A stretch of DNA of 6,937 nucleotides. Origin: Acidimicrobiales bacterium. Lineage in GTDB: Bacteria; Actinomycetota; Acidimicrobiia; Acidimicrobiales; Poriferisodalaceae. The position numbers and the translations under genes were made by a program. Positions 1 through 6,794 of this stretch are shown here, piece by piece. Every line of letters starts with the position of its first letter. The first letter of the stretch is position 1. The DNA is taken from contig JAGQSP010000226.1 in assembly GCA_020439485.1 (NCBI GenBank), positions 10,485 through 17,421 of the forward strand. The letters are read 5' to 3'. The notes beneath the pieces were generated by a model, which was not told the DNA's origin, did no database searches, and saw nothing but the letters and a program-made list of their open reading frames with translations.

Positions 1-1194
1 GAACAGACCGAGGTACTCGACCGCGACTACGGCGGGCTCGACAGCCTGGGATCTGCGGTATCTGACCCCATGTATCACGCGGGCTGGGCCTGGGCCGGCG
101 AGACGCCCTTCAAGTCGACCAAGCTCGTGGCCGCCCACTTCGGTGGCACCCGCACACCACTCGCGGTGTCGTGGCCCAAGGGGTTCGCACCCGATCCGGT
201 GCCGCGGAGCCAGTTCCACCACGTCATAGACATTGCCGCCACCATCTACGACGTCGTGGGTATAGAAGCTCCGGGCTCGTTCTACGGGGCCGACCAAGAC
301 CCCATCGACGGCGTTTCGATGGCCCGTTCGTTCCACGACGCCAACGCAGGGACGGGCCGCCAAACCCAGTACTTCGAGATCATGGGCAGCCGCGGCGTCT
401 ATCACGAAGGCTGGTTTGCCGGAGCCTTCGGGCCACGCAACCCCTGGGACAGCAGCTACAGCCGCCTCAAAGACTGGGACCCCGACCAGGACCAGTGGGA
501 GCTGTACGACCTCACCAACGACTTCAGCCAGGCTCGCGACCTGGCCGAGACACACCCGGCCAAGCTGGCAGAACTGCGCGAGATGTTCGACCGCCATGCC
601 GAGGCCAACCACGTGTTCCCGATTGGTGCGGGCCTGCTGTCTTCGGTGTATCGGCCCGACCTGATGAGGTCCACGCCCATCCGCTCGTGGAACTTCGGCG
701 GCGACGACGATCGCATCGCCGAGTCGATGGCGCCCAAGTTCACCAGCGGCACCTCATCCAGATCGACCATCTCGTTCACCGGTGGCCCGCACGACGAGGG
801 TGTGTTGTTCTGCGTGGGCGGTGTCACCGGCGGCTTCACCGTCTATGTCCAGAACGGGGTGCTGCGCGCCGAGTACAACGCGGGCGGTATCTACCGCACC
901 AAGGCGGTGGCTGCCGGCGCGATGAACCCTGGCGAGCACACGGCCATCGTCGAGTTCGTTTCCGACGGCGGGCGTGCCCGATGCCCCGCAGACATCCGGC
1001 TGCACCTCGACGGGGAACTGGTGGCTCAGGCCCGCGTGCCCAAGACGATGCCGGCGATGTTCAGCTTCTCCGAGACCTTCGACGTGGGCAAGGACCTCGG
1101 TTCGCCCGTGGCGTTGGACTACATGCACGAGCGGCCGTTCGTATTCAGCGGTGAGGTCCACTCTGTTCACTGCGAATACACCGAGCCGGGCTGA
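1..1194 (+). CDS. Arylsulfatase (type I sulfatase), C-terminal part, truncated by window edge
   Basis: The frame is open from base 1 to the TGA at 1192-1194, giving 397 visible residues. The true start and the N-terminal half, including the C-x-A/P-x-R formylglycine site, lie upstream. The ATG at 70 is internal, because matching sulfatase sequence precedes it. Visible residues 24-60 carry the late sulfatase block: TPFKSTK, then HFGGTR, then TPLAVSWP. K41 and H46 are placed like the active-site Lys and the following conserved segment. About residues 60-100 hold the usual FHHVIDIAATIYDVVGI helix and an IDGVSM segment. LYDLTNDFSQARDLA starts at residue 168. Residues about 247-392 form a beta-rich module resembling the LamG-like C-terminal domain of large AtsA/AtsD-type sulfatases. 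By family knowledge it hydrolyses sulfate esters after maturation by a formylglycine-generating enzyme. The substrate cannot be told. It lies 17 bases upstream of the M90 peptidase gene, probably in one transcript. Confidence 0.93.
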   Translation, partial: EQTEVLDRDYGGLDSLGSAVSDPMYHAGWAWAGETPFKSTKLVAAHFGGTRTPLAVSWPKGFAPDPVPRSQFHHVIDIAATIYDVVGIEAPGSFYGADQDPIDGVSMARSFHDANAGTGRQTQYFEIMGSRGVYHEGWFAGAFGPRNPWDSSYSRLKDWDPDQDQWELYDLTNDFSQARDLAETHPAKLAELREMFDRHAEANHVFPIGAGLLSSVYRPDLMRSTPIRSWNFGGDDDRIAESMAPKFTSGTSSRSTISFTGGPHDEGVLFCVGGVTGGFTVYVQNGVLRAEYNAGGIYRTKAVAAGAMNPGEHTAIVEFVSDGGRARCPADIRLHLDGELVAQARVPKTMPAMFSFSETFDVGKDLGSPVALDYMHERPFVFSGEVHSVHCEYTEPG

Positions 1195-1211
1195 CGGGTC
1201 GACGGACCCCG

Positions 1212-1955
1212 ATGTTTGGCCGACGCCGCCGACCGGCTGTTTCACCAGACCAGTGCAGCGCCATCATCAACACGAACGTCGCCCTGGCGTCGCGCCTCGA
1301 GGTCGACCTGGCACCCAGGCTGCAAGACATCACCCTCGAGCTGATCGAAACCAAACGATGGGAGGCGGTGGGCACGGTCGACCTGTCTCCTGAGGTGCTG
1401 GTGACGGTGGCAGCCAACGCCGCCATACCGGTGCTGGCGCTGGACACGTGGCTCTACCGCAACGTCGGATCGATCATCGTGACATCGTCGCCCACCACCG
1501 TGACAGCACGCCGAGCCGGGCCCGCTGGCGGCGTGTTCTCCGACTCGCCGATGCGGGTTGCGGGACGCACCGGCCCCAACTCGACCCCGGTTTGTGTCGC
1601 GTGGAGCGAGGCCATCGTCGACAGCCGACGTCCAGATCGCGGCCGCAATGTCGTCATCCACGAGATGACACACAAGATCGACATGGCCGGCGGTTTCAGC
1701 GACGGCGAGCCTCCACTTCGTGGTGCCGAAGCCTCGCACTGGAAGACCCTGCTGGATGACCAGTACCTGGGCGAGCCCCTCGAAGACGAGCCTCTTCGCG
1801 CCTACGCCTGGAGCAACCGGTCGGAGTTCTTCGCGGTGGCAACCGAGGTGTTCTTCTGCCGCCCTGCGCATCTGGCCGCGGCCAGGCCCCGGCTCTACGA
1901 GGGGTTGCGCGGCATCTATCGACAAGACCCGCGCCACCACGACGCCTCGTCCTGA
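1212..1955 (+). CDS. mtfA: M90-family zinc metallopeptidase, MtfA-like
   Basis: This is a complete 247-residue protein, close to the usual M90/MtfA length (about 250-270). The zinc motif HEMTH is at residues 150-154 and is followed by KIDMAGG and then DGEPPL. That matches the MtfA pattern of HExxH, then LDM-x-DG, then DGxPPL. Near the C-terminus, SEFFAVATEVFF (204-215) is the second conserved helix. E212 is the likely third zinc ligand, judged by its 62-residue spacing from the first His; E205 is the alternative. No signal peptide or membrane segment is seen, so it should be cytosolic. E. coli MtfA is an aminopeptidase that binds the glucose repressor Mlc, but no Mlc or PTS gene is visible here, so the physiological target is unknown. 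The ATG at 1212 is the first good start. The ribosome binding site is weak, so translation may be coupled to the sulfatase gene 17 bases upstream. The symbol reflects family membership, not proven orthology. Confidence 0.9.
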   Translation: MFGRRRRPAVSPDQCSAIINTNVALASRLEVDLAPRLQDITLELIETKRWEAVGTVDLSPEVLVTVAANAAIPVLALDTWLYRNVGSIIVTSSPTTVTARRAGPAGGVFSDSPMRVAGRTGPNSTPVCVAWSEAIVDSRRPDRGRNVVIHEMTHKIDMAGGFSDGEPPLRGAEASHWKTLLDDQYLGEPLEDEPLRAYAWSNRSEFFAVATEVFFCRPAHLAAARPRLYEGLRGIYRQDPRHHDASS

Positions 1956-1959
1956 GCGG

Positions 1960-1976
1960 GCCCGCCCGGTGCGGGC
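1960..1976. terminator. Possible bidirectional terminator hairpin between convergent genes
   Basis: GCCCGC at 1960-1965 pairs with GCGGGC at 1971-1976 around a 5-base loop (CCGGT), giving a 6-bp all-GC stem. It sits in the 36-base gap between the stop codons of the peptidase gene (plus strand) and the glycosidase gene (minus strand). No T-tract follows on either strand, so it is not a classical intrinsic terminator. A GCGGG/CCCGC palindrome at 1956-1965 offers a competing fold. The position is the main argument for a role, because the stem is short and could occur by chance in GC-rich DNA. Confidence 0.35.
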
Positions 1977-1991
1977 AGCGAGCGAGTCGGT

Positions 1992-4151
1992 TCAGATATC
2001 GACGTGGTGCAGATGTGCAGCACCATCCGCGGCATTGCGAGCAACGCAGATGATGTGCCGTCCGTTGGGTTGTACCCATGCACCGGCCAACGGATCGCGA
2101 AGGGCCAGCCTGTCGAACGGCACCTCTACCTCGACCTCGGCCTCGCCGGCGGCAGGCACTTCCACGCGAGCAAAGCCCACCAGGCGCGGTGGGCGGTCGG
2201 CCGCCGGCAGTTCGGCGTACACCTGCACGACGTCGGCGCCGTCGCGAGCGCCCGTGTTGGCAACCCGCGCCCGCACCACCAGGCCATCGGCACCGCGCTG
2301 GACATGCGAGTCGACGATTTCAAAGCTGGTGTACGACAGCCCGAATCCGAACGCGAAACGGGGTTGATGGCCATGCCGGGCCAGGTGCCACCAACCGTGC
2401 CAACGGTCGTACACGAACTCGGTCGCTGCGGCGTCGAATGCGGGCAGGTGCGATTCGTCGGTCGGAACGCTGAAAGCGAGCCGGCCCGAGGGGTTCACAT
2501 CGCCGCACAACACATCGGCCAGCCCTTCCCCTGCACGACATCCGCCGTACCACGACTGGACGATCGCTGGAACGCTGGATGCCCACTCGTCGACGATCAC
2601 CGCGCTGCCCGCCTGGATCACCACCACGGTTCGGGGATTTGCCGCCACTACCGCCCGAATCAGCGCCACGTCGGCTTCGTGCAGGCGCAGACTCGACCGG
2701 TCGCCTCCAACGGCAAACCCACGCGGCCGACGTCGCCAATCGGGCGTCTCGACCGGCGCCAGTTGCGAGATACGTCGGGCGAACCGGTCGGCCACTTCGG
2801 GTTCGTCGCCGGCTGGGAAGAGAGCACCCAGGGACGGGTCTGTGCGCCCGATGTACTCACCCTCGTCCAGATAGGTGTAGCCGACCACCACCACAGCGGC
2901 GTCTGCGCCTCGGGCCACCGCCGAGGCCCTGTCGAGGTCGCTACCATCGTCGTGGGCGACCGACGAGTAGCGCTCGGTCAGGCCGGCCAAGGCTGTGTGG
3001 CAGTCGGTGTCCCAAACATCACTGGATCCGCCATCGCCCAGATTCACGCTGTCGGCGAGGTGCCCCAGGACGGCCAGCGACAAGTCGGTTTGCATCGGCA
3101 ACACCCGAGCGCCACCCACGGGCTCGTTGCGCAACAACACGATCGAACGGCCTGCCACCTCGCGCGCCAGTCGGCGGTGAGGGTCGGAGCCGACGACGGT
3201 CAGCGACGGCGCATCCGCCGCCAACAGATCGCCGAATCGGAGCAAGGTCGCCACGACCCGCGCCACGGCCTCGTCGACCTCGGCCCAGCTGACCTCGCCC
3301 GCTTCGAGGGCGAGGGGAAGGTTCGGGTACCGAATCATGCGATACGGCATCTCGATGTCCAGCCCCGCCGACAACGACTTGGCGGCATCCCTGAGCCCGA
3401 AGATCCAGTCGCTGATGACAAAGCCCTCGAAACCCCATTCGCCTCGCAGCACATCGGCGATCAGGTGCTGGTTCTCGCCGCACCACTGGCCGTTGACCGA
3501 GTTGTACGCGGTCATCACCGCGGCGACACCCTCTTGCACTATCCGCCTGAAGTGGGGCAGGTACACCTCGTGCAGCGCGACCTCGTCGACGCTGACGTCG
3601 ACACTGAACCGGGCGTTCTCCATCGAGTTGCAGGCGAAGTGTTTGACACACGCCATCACGTTTCGCTGCAGCCCGCGGGTGAACGCCGCTCCCATCTCTG
3701 CGACGTGATGCGGGTCTTCTCCGTAGGTCTCCTGCGCCCTTCCCCATGCGGGATGTCGCAGCAGGTTCACACAAACGGCGCCCGTCAGGTTGGCCCCCGC
3801 CGCGCGCAGTTCGCGCCCGATCACCTCGCCCACACGTTCTTCCAGGTCTGGGTCCCAGGTGGCTCCTCGGGCCATCGACACCGCAAACGCGGTCGAGTTG
3901 CCGACCACGCATCCCCTGGGGCCGTCGGCGAAGTGCACACCGCCAAGCCCCACGCGCTCGACGACAGCGGCGCTGAAAGTGTCTTTGTAGTACCCGCCCT
4001 GCCCCATGAACTCGAGGCCGGCCCATATCGGACCGTCGCCGTCGAGGCACCAGAGACGCTCTTGCGGTGTCATGTGCGCGACCAGTCGGCGGGCCACGGT
4101 CATGGGCGCTTCACCCGATCGAACGGCCCTGGTTGCGTCGTCGAAGTGCAT
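1992..4151 (-). CDS. Glycoside hydrolase family 3 beta-glycosidase, probably cytosolic
   Basis: From the ATG at 4151 the protein has 719 residues. An in-frame GTG at 4172 would add 7 residues and overlap the regulator gene by 10 bases. An ATG at 4103, preceded by GGGTGA, is also possible. Neither of the first two starts has a clear ribosome binding site. In numbering from the GTG, the GH3 N-terminal barrel shows ADGPRG (82-87), GRAQETYGEDP (144-154), KHFACNS (177-183) and FVISDW with nucleophile D255. The second domain (about 340-610) carries DEGEYIGR, where E437 (or E439) is the likely acid/base, then GGDRSSL, then PAIVQSWYGG and FGFGLSYTSFE. A fibronectin-III-like C-terminal domain covers about 635-710. 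There is no PA14 insert and no signal peptide. The family releases terminal beta-linked sugars from glycosides by a retaining mechanism. The gene ends the ABC/two-component operon, so it may act on a glycoside sensed or exported by that system (inference). Confidence 0.93.
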   Translation of the reverse strand: MHFDDATRAVRSGEAPMTVARRLVAHMTPQERLWCLDGDGPIWAGLEFMGQGGYYKDTFSAAVVERVGLGGVHFADGPRGCVVGNSTAFAVSMARGATWDPDLEERVGEVIGRELRAAGANLTGAVCVNLLRHPAWGRAQETYGEDPHHVAEMGAAFTRGLQRNVMACVKHFACNSMENARFSVDVSVDEVALHEVYLPHFRRIVQEGVAAVMTAYNSVNGQWCGENQHLIADVLRGEWGFEGFVISDWIFGLRDAAKSLSAGLDIEMPYRMIRYPNLPLALEAGEVSWAEVDEAVARVVATLLRFGDLLAADAPSLTVVGSDPHRRLAREVAGRSIVLLRNEPVGGARVLPMQTDLSLAVLGHLADSVNLGDGGSSDVWDTDCHTALAGLTERYSSVAHDDGSDLDRASAVARGADAAVVVVGYTYLDEGEYIGRTDPSLGALFPAGDEPEVADRFARRISQLAPVETPDWRRRPRGFAVGGDRSSLRLHEADVALIRAVVAANPRTVVVIQAGSAVIVDEWASSVPAIVQSWYGGCRAGEGLADVLCGDVNPSGRLAFSVPTDESHLPAFDAAATEFVYDRWHGWWHLARHGHQPRFAFGFGLSYTSFEIVDSHVQRGADGLVVRARVANTGARDGADVVQVYAELPAADRPPRLVGFARVEVPAAGEAEVEVEVPFDRLALRDPLAGAWVQPNGRHIICVARNAADGAAHLHHVDI

Positions 4152-4162
4152 CGCGACGCAGG

Positions 4163-4774
4163 CTAGAGCCACCCGCGATCGCGCGCCGTGATTGCGGCCT
4201 CGGCACTGGATCGCGCATGGGTCTTGCCGGCCGCGGTCGACAGATAGTTGCGGACCGTGCCGACCGACAGGCTCAGTCTGTTGGCGATGTCTGAAACCGG
4301 CATGCCGTCGAGAACCAGGGTCAGAACCTCTTGCTCTCGCTGGCTGAGCGGGTTCATTCCCTCGATCAGTGATTCGGTGGCCAGTTCGGGGTCGACCACC
4401 CGCAGGCCACCGTGCACTCGGCGCACAGCGTCTGCCAGCTGGGGCGCTGGAGTGTCTTTGACCACAAAACCCGAAGCCCCGGCCTCGAGGGCCCGGCGCA
4501 GATACCCAGGACGACCGAACGTGGTGACGATCAGGCTGCGGGCCGCTGGGTACTCGGCGGCCAGCCGGGCGGCTGCGTCGATGCCGCTCATGCCGGGCAT
4601 CTCGATGTCCAGAAGTGCAACGTGCACGTCGTTGTCGATCGCCGCCTGCACCACCTCGTCGCCGCGACCCACCTGGGCCACGACCTCGAGGTCTGGCTCC
4701 AACCCCAACAGGGCCGCCAGAGCTCCGCGAACCAGGGCTTGGTCGTCGGCCAGCAGCAGGCGGATGGCTGTCAT
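4163..4774 (-). CDS. NarL/DesR-type response regulator with LuxR helix-turn-helix
   Basis: This is a 203-residue transcription factor with two domains. The receiver domain (about 3-120) has the acidic pair D10/D11, phospho-acceptor D56 in ALLDIEMPG, T84/T85 and K106 in FVVKDT. The LuxR-type DNA-binding domain (about 141-203) has LSQREQEVL and the recognition helix VGTVRNYLS. The ending EAAITARDRGWL closely resembles the DesR subgroup. The partner kinase is the gene just upstream. The ATG at 4774-4772 overlaps the kinase TGA in an ATGA, and a good GAGGTG site lies 5 bases ahead, which fixes the start. By family knowledge, phosphorylation by the kinase promotes dimer binding to DNA. The likely target is the promoter of this same operon (inference; that promoter is outside the window). 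The glycosidase gene follows after 11 bases. Confidence 0.95.
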   Translation of the reverse strand: MTAIRLLLADDQALVRGALAALLGLEPDLEVVAQVGRGDEVVQAAIDNDVHVALLDIEMPGMSGIDAAARLAAEYPAARSLIVTTFGRPGYLRRALEAGASGFVVKDTPAPQLADAVRRVHGGLRVVDPELATESLIEGMNPLSQREQEVLTLVLDGMPVSDIANRLSLSVGTVRNYLSTAAGKTHARSSAEAAITARDRGWL

Positions 4775-5961
4775 CGGAGCACCTCGATCTTCGTCCCGTG
4801 GCCGTCTAGCGAACCATCACCTGGTTGGGCAGGGGCGACCCGCAATTCTGCGCCGTACGAGGCGACCCGCTCGTCCAAGCCCCTCAAGCCGTTGCCACGC
4901 GCAGACTCCCCCAGCCCGACACCGTCGTCGGTGATCCTGAGCACCACCACCTCGGATGGTCGCAGCTCGATGACACAACGGCTGGCCCGCGCGTGGCGAA
5001 CCACATTGGTCACCGCCTCGCGAACAACCCATCCGGCCACAGACCGCATGCGCTCGTCGACATCGCCAGGGGTTCCCACCACCCCCAGCTCGACTCCTGC
5101 GTCGCCCAGCACGCTGCGGGCCACCGTCAGCTCGTCGGCGAGATCGGCAGCTCGGAGCCCGCCGACGGTCGAGCGGATCTCGGCCAGCGCGCTGCGCCCT
5201 ACGGACTCGAGCTCTTCGAGCTGAGCTCGGCACGCGTCCAGCCGTGCGCGTTGGGCCTGGTCTTCAGCTTCGACGCCGTCCAGAAGGCGGCGGCACAGCT
5301 CGGTCTTCAGAATCATGGCGGTGAGGCTGTGCCCGAGCACGTCGTGTACGTCGCGCGCCACGCGACCGCGCTCGTCGCTGAGCGCCAGCCTGGTCCGCAG
5401 CTGAGCCTGCTCGAACTGGTTGGTCTCGACGGCCCGAATCAGCAGCGTCGAAGCACCAACCGAGGCGGCGATGATCGCATAGAACCACAAGACGTCGAGA
5501 TCGCCCGTCGCCGCCGGAACCGCCAGGTTGACCACCACTCCTGCGACAGCGACCGCCCATGCCATGGGCCAGGTGAAGTGGAACACCGCAAGCGCCACGA
5601 CGTATGGGGTCATCCCCAGCGCCGCGTGCCCGGCGACTGCGTAGGTGACCACGGCCAGCGCGATCATCACGGCGAAGTGAGCTGCCCCGCTGGACCCGTC
5701 CGCGACCCAGTCGTAGCTCAGTCGGTTTGTGTCGCTCAGCGCTTGGCTTTCTCGCTCGCCCTGTCGCCGAAACCCGTCGACGTACACAACGCTGAACAGC
5801 GCCATCAGGGCGATCGCAGCGATTTTGGTGGGCCGTCCGGTGTCGTCGGAGACGACGGTCAGCACCGGAAAGGCAAGGAACACCAGCCACACGGCAGCCA
5901 TCAGCCAACCGTGCCGGGCGATCCAGCCGTGAGCGGCTGCCGGTTGGGCCACGCCACTCAT
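4771..5961 (-). CDS. Membrane sensor histidine kinase (HisKA_3 type, DesK/NarX class)
   Basis: From the ATG at 5961 the protein has 396 residues. This start forms an ATGA overlap with the permease stop. The frame stays open 20 codons further upstream to an ATG at 6021, but that would extend deep into the permease gene, so it was not used. The N-terminal sensor region holds about six hydrophobic segments (roughly 17-38, 46-62, 93-112, 117-130, 131-150, 157-176) with almost no extracellular domain. This suggests sensing within or at the membrane. A short linker (177-200) leads to the HisKA_3 dimerisation domain, where RDVHDVLGHSL places the phosphorylated His at 206. The HATPase domain has an N-box (REAVTNVVRHA, N319), a G1 box (DDGVG, 345-349) and a GNGLRGL loop (356-362). 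The enzyme autophosphorylates and passes phosphate to the regulator encoded directly downstream. The kind of signal cannot be read from the sequence. Membrane stress or an amphipathic compound is typical of kinases without an extracellular domain. Confidence 0.95.
   Translation of the reverse strand: MSGVAQPAAAHGWIARHGWLMAAVWLVFLAFPVLTVVSDDTGRPTKIAAIALMALFSVVYVDGFRRQGERESQALSDTNRLSYDWVADGSSGAAHFAVMIALAVVTYAVAGHAALGMTPYVVALAVFHFTWPMAWAVAVAGVVVNLAVPAATGDLDVLWFYAIIAASVGASTLLIRAVETNQFEQAQLRTRLALSDERGRVARDVHDVLGHSLTAMILKTELCRRLLDGVEAEDQAQRARLDACRAQLEELESVGRSALAEIRSTVGGLRAADLADELTVARSVLGDAGVELGVVGTPGDVDERMRSVAGWVVREAVTNVVRHARASRCVIELRPSEVVVLRITDDGVGLGESARGNGLRGLDERVASYGAELRVAPAQPGDGSLDGHGTKIEVLR
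4780..4785 (-). promoter_or_regulatory. Ribosome binding site of the response regulator gene
   Basis: GAGGTG on the minus strand lies 5 bases before the ATG at 4774, inside the 3' end of the kinase gene. It supports that start and gives the regulator its own initiation signal in addition to coupling through the ATGA overlap. Confidence 0.7.
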
Positions 5962-6794
5962 TGGCGAGCCCGGCCCCTCGCGACCAGCAGCGTGGCGGCC
6001 ACGGCGAACACCACCGTCCACACGACCACGTTGGTCAGCGGTTGCCAGAGAGGCACCGCGATCAGGTCACCGGTGTCGGGATCGATCGTGGCGCCTCCGG
6101 TCAGCGCCCGTCTGGCCAGAGACACATAGCCATACAGGGGCGTGAACTTCGCCACGGCGAGCTGCCAGCCGTTCAGCGGGATGAAGATGTTGCCAAGGAA
6201 GGCGAGGATCACCAGCGAACCCCCTGCTGCGCTGACGGCCGCCTCGGATCGAAAGGCAAGCCCGAAAGAAAGGCCATAAAGAGCGAAGGTAATGGCACCC
6301 ACGATCAGAACGGCGGCCGACACCACCCAGACCGACAAAGGAGCTGACGCGCCGGTGAGCGCCCCGACCGTATAGACCAACACGATCGGCACGACAGCCA
6401 CGGTGAGGGCCGTCGCAGCTTTCACCGCCACGTAGCCGGCGTCGGTCATCGGCGTCAGACCCAACTGGCGGCCCCAACCCTGCATCCTCTCGACGGCGGC
6501 CATTCCGCCGATGCCGGTGGTGGCAGACACAGCTCCGTAGGCGGCCATCGCGATCATGATCCACATGGCGACGTTGCCGTCGCGAACGGGGTCGTCACCG
6601 TATTCGGGCGACGCGCCGAAGATCAGGTACAGAAATGCGGGAAGGCCCGCCGTGAAAAACATGGTGACGTAGTCGCGCCTCAACCGGCGCATTTCGAGTC
6701 GATAGTAGGTCAGGTTCATCGGGAAGCTCCTAGGCGAAGCCGCGTTCGTTGCTGCGGCGCGCGGCATTGGGGTTGTTGTCTGGGATGGGGTCAT
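5958..6794 (-). CDS. ABC-2 type transporter permease
   Basis: From the ATG at 6794 the protein has 278 residues and about six membrane segments (roughly 44-61, 77-98, 123-147, 152-179, 187-207, 253-272). This is the usual architecture of an ABC-2 exporter permease. The segment RLEMRRLRRDY before the first helix and the late NIFIPLNGW and TPLYGYVSLARRAL are typical of actinobacterial drug or lipid exporter permeases paired with two-component systems. The permease should form the membrane channel with the ATPase encoded just upstream and move a substrate outward; the substrate is unknown. Start choice is ambiguous. The ATG at 6794 makes an ATGA overlap with the ATPase stop. An internal ATG at 6719 (253 residues) has a much better AGGAG site 7 bases ahead and begins exactly at the conserved part. 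The first 25 residues are a Thr/Pro/Ala-rich hydrophilic stretch. The gene's own stop overlaps the kinase start as ATGA. Confidence 0.9.
   Translation of the reverse strand: MTPSQTTTPMPRAAATNAASPRSFPMNLTYYRLEMRRLRRDYVTMFFTAGLPAFLYLIFGASPEYGDDPVRDGNVAMWIMIAMAAYGAVSATTGIGGMAAVERMQGWGRQLGLTPMTDAGYVAVKAATALTVAVVPIVLVYTVGALTGASAPLSVWVVSAAVLIVGAITFALYGLSFGLAFRSEAAVSAAGGSLVILAFLGNIFIPLNGWQLAVAKFTPLYGYVSLARRALTGGATIDPDTGDLIAVPLWQPLTNVVVWTVVFAVAATLLVARGRARQ
6727..6731 (-). promoter_or_regulatory. Strong ribosome binding site inside the permease reading frame
   Basis: AGGAG on the minus strand lies 7 bases before the ATG at 6719. It is the best Shine-Dalgarno match among the starts in this window. It argues that the permease is translated, at least in part, from 6719 instead of 6794. 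Confidence 0.6.

Noticed and set aside
70..72. ATG at 70 as the start of the sulfatase gene
   Set aside because: The frame is open back to base 1, the upstream residues read as normal sulfatase sequence, and a start here would remove the catalytic formylglycine half.
171..1154. A 327-codon plus-strand open frame within the sulfatase gene
   Set aside because: It is an Arg/Pro-rich out-of-frame translation. The sulfatase frame has clear family motifs over the same bases.
1242..1940. A 232-codon minus-strand open frame across the peptidase gene
   Set aside because: It has no recognisable motifs, while the plus-strand frame carries HEMTH and the conserved M90 C-terminal helix.
2004..4166. A 720-codon open frame on the plus strand, antisense to nearly the whole GH3 gene
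   Set aside because: The opposite frame carries the full set of GH3 motifs. The plus-strand translation has no recognisable domain and is rich in Arg/His/Gln, as expected for the shadow of a GC-rich gene.
5962..6021. N-terminal extension of the kinase from an ATG at 6021
   Set aside because: It would overlap the permease gene by about 60 bases. The extra residues are Gly/Arg-rich with no kinase similarity, and the ATG at 5961 gives the same ATGA coupling as the other junctions.
4825..6129. A 434-codon open frame on the plus strand, antisense to the kinase gene
   Set aside because: It spans the kinase/permease junction on the other strand and has a composition typical of an antisense shadow. 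The minus-strand kinase has all the expected catalytic boxes.
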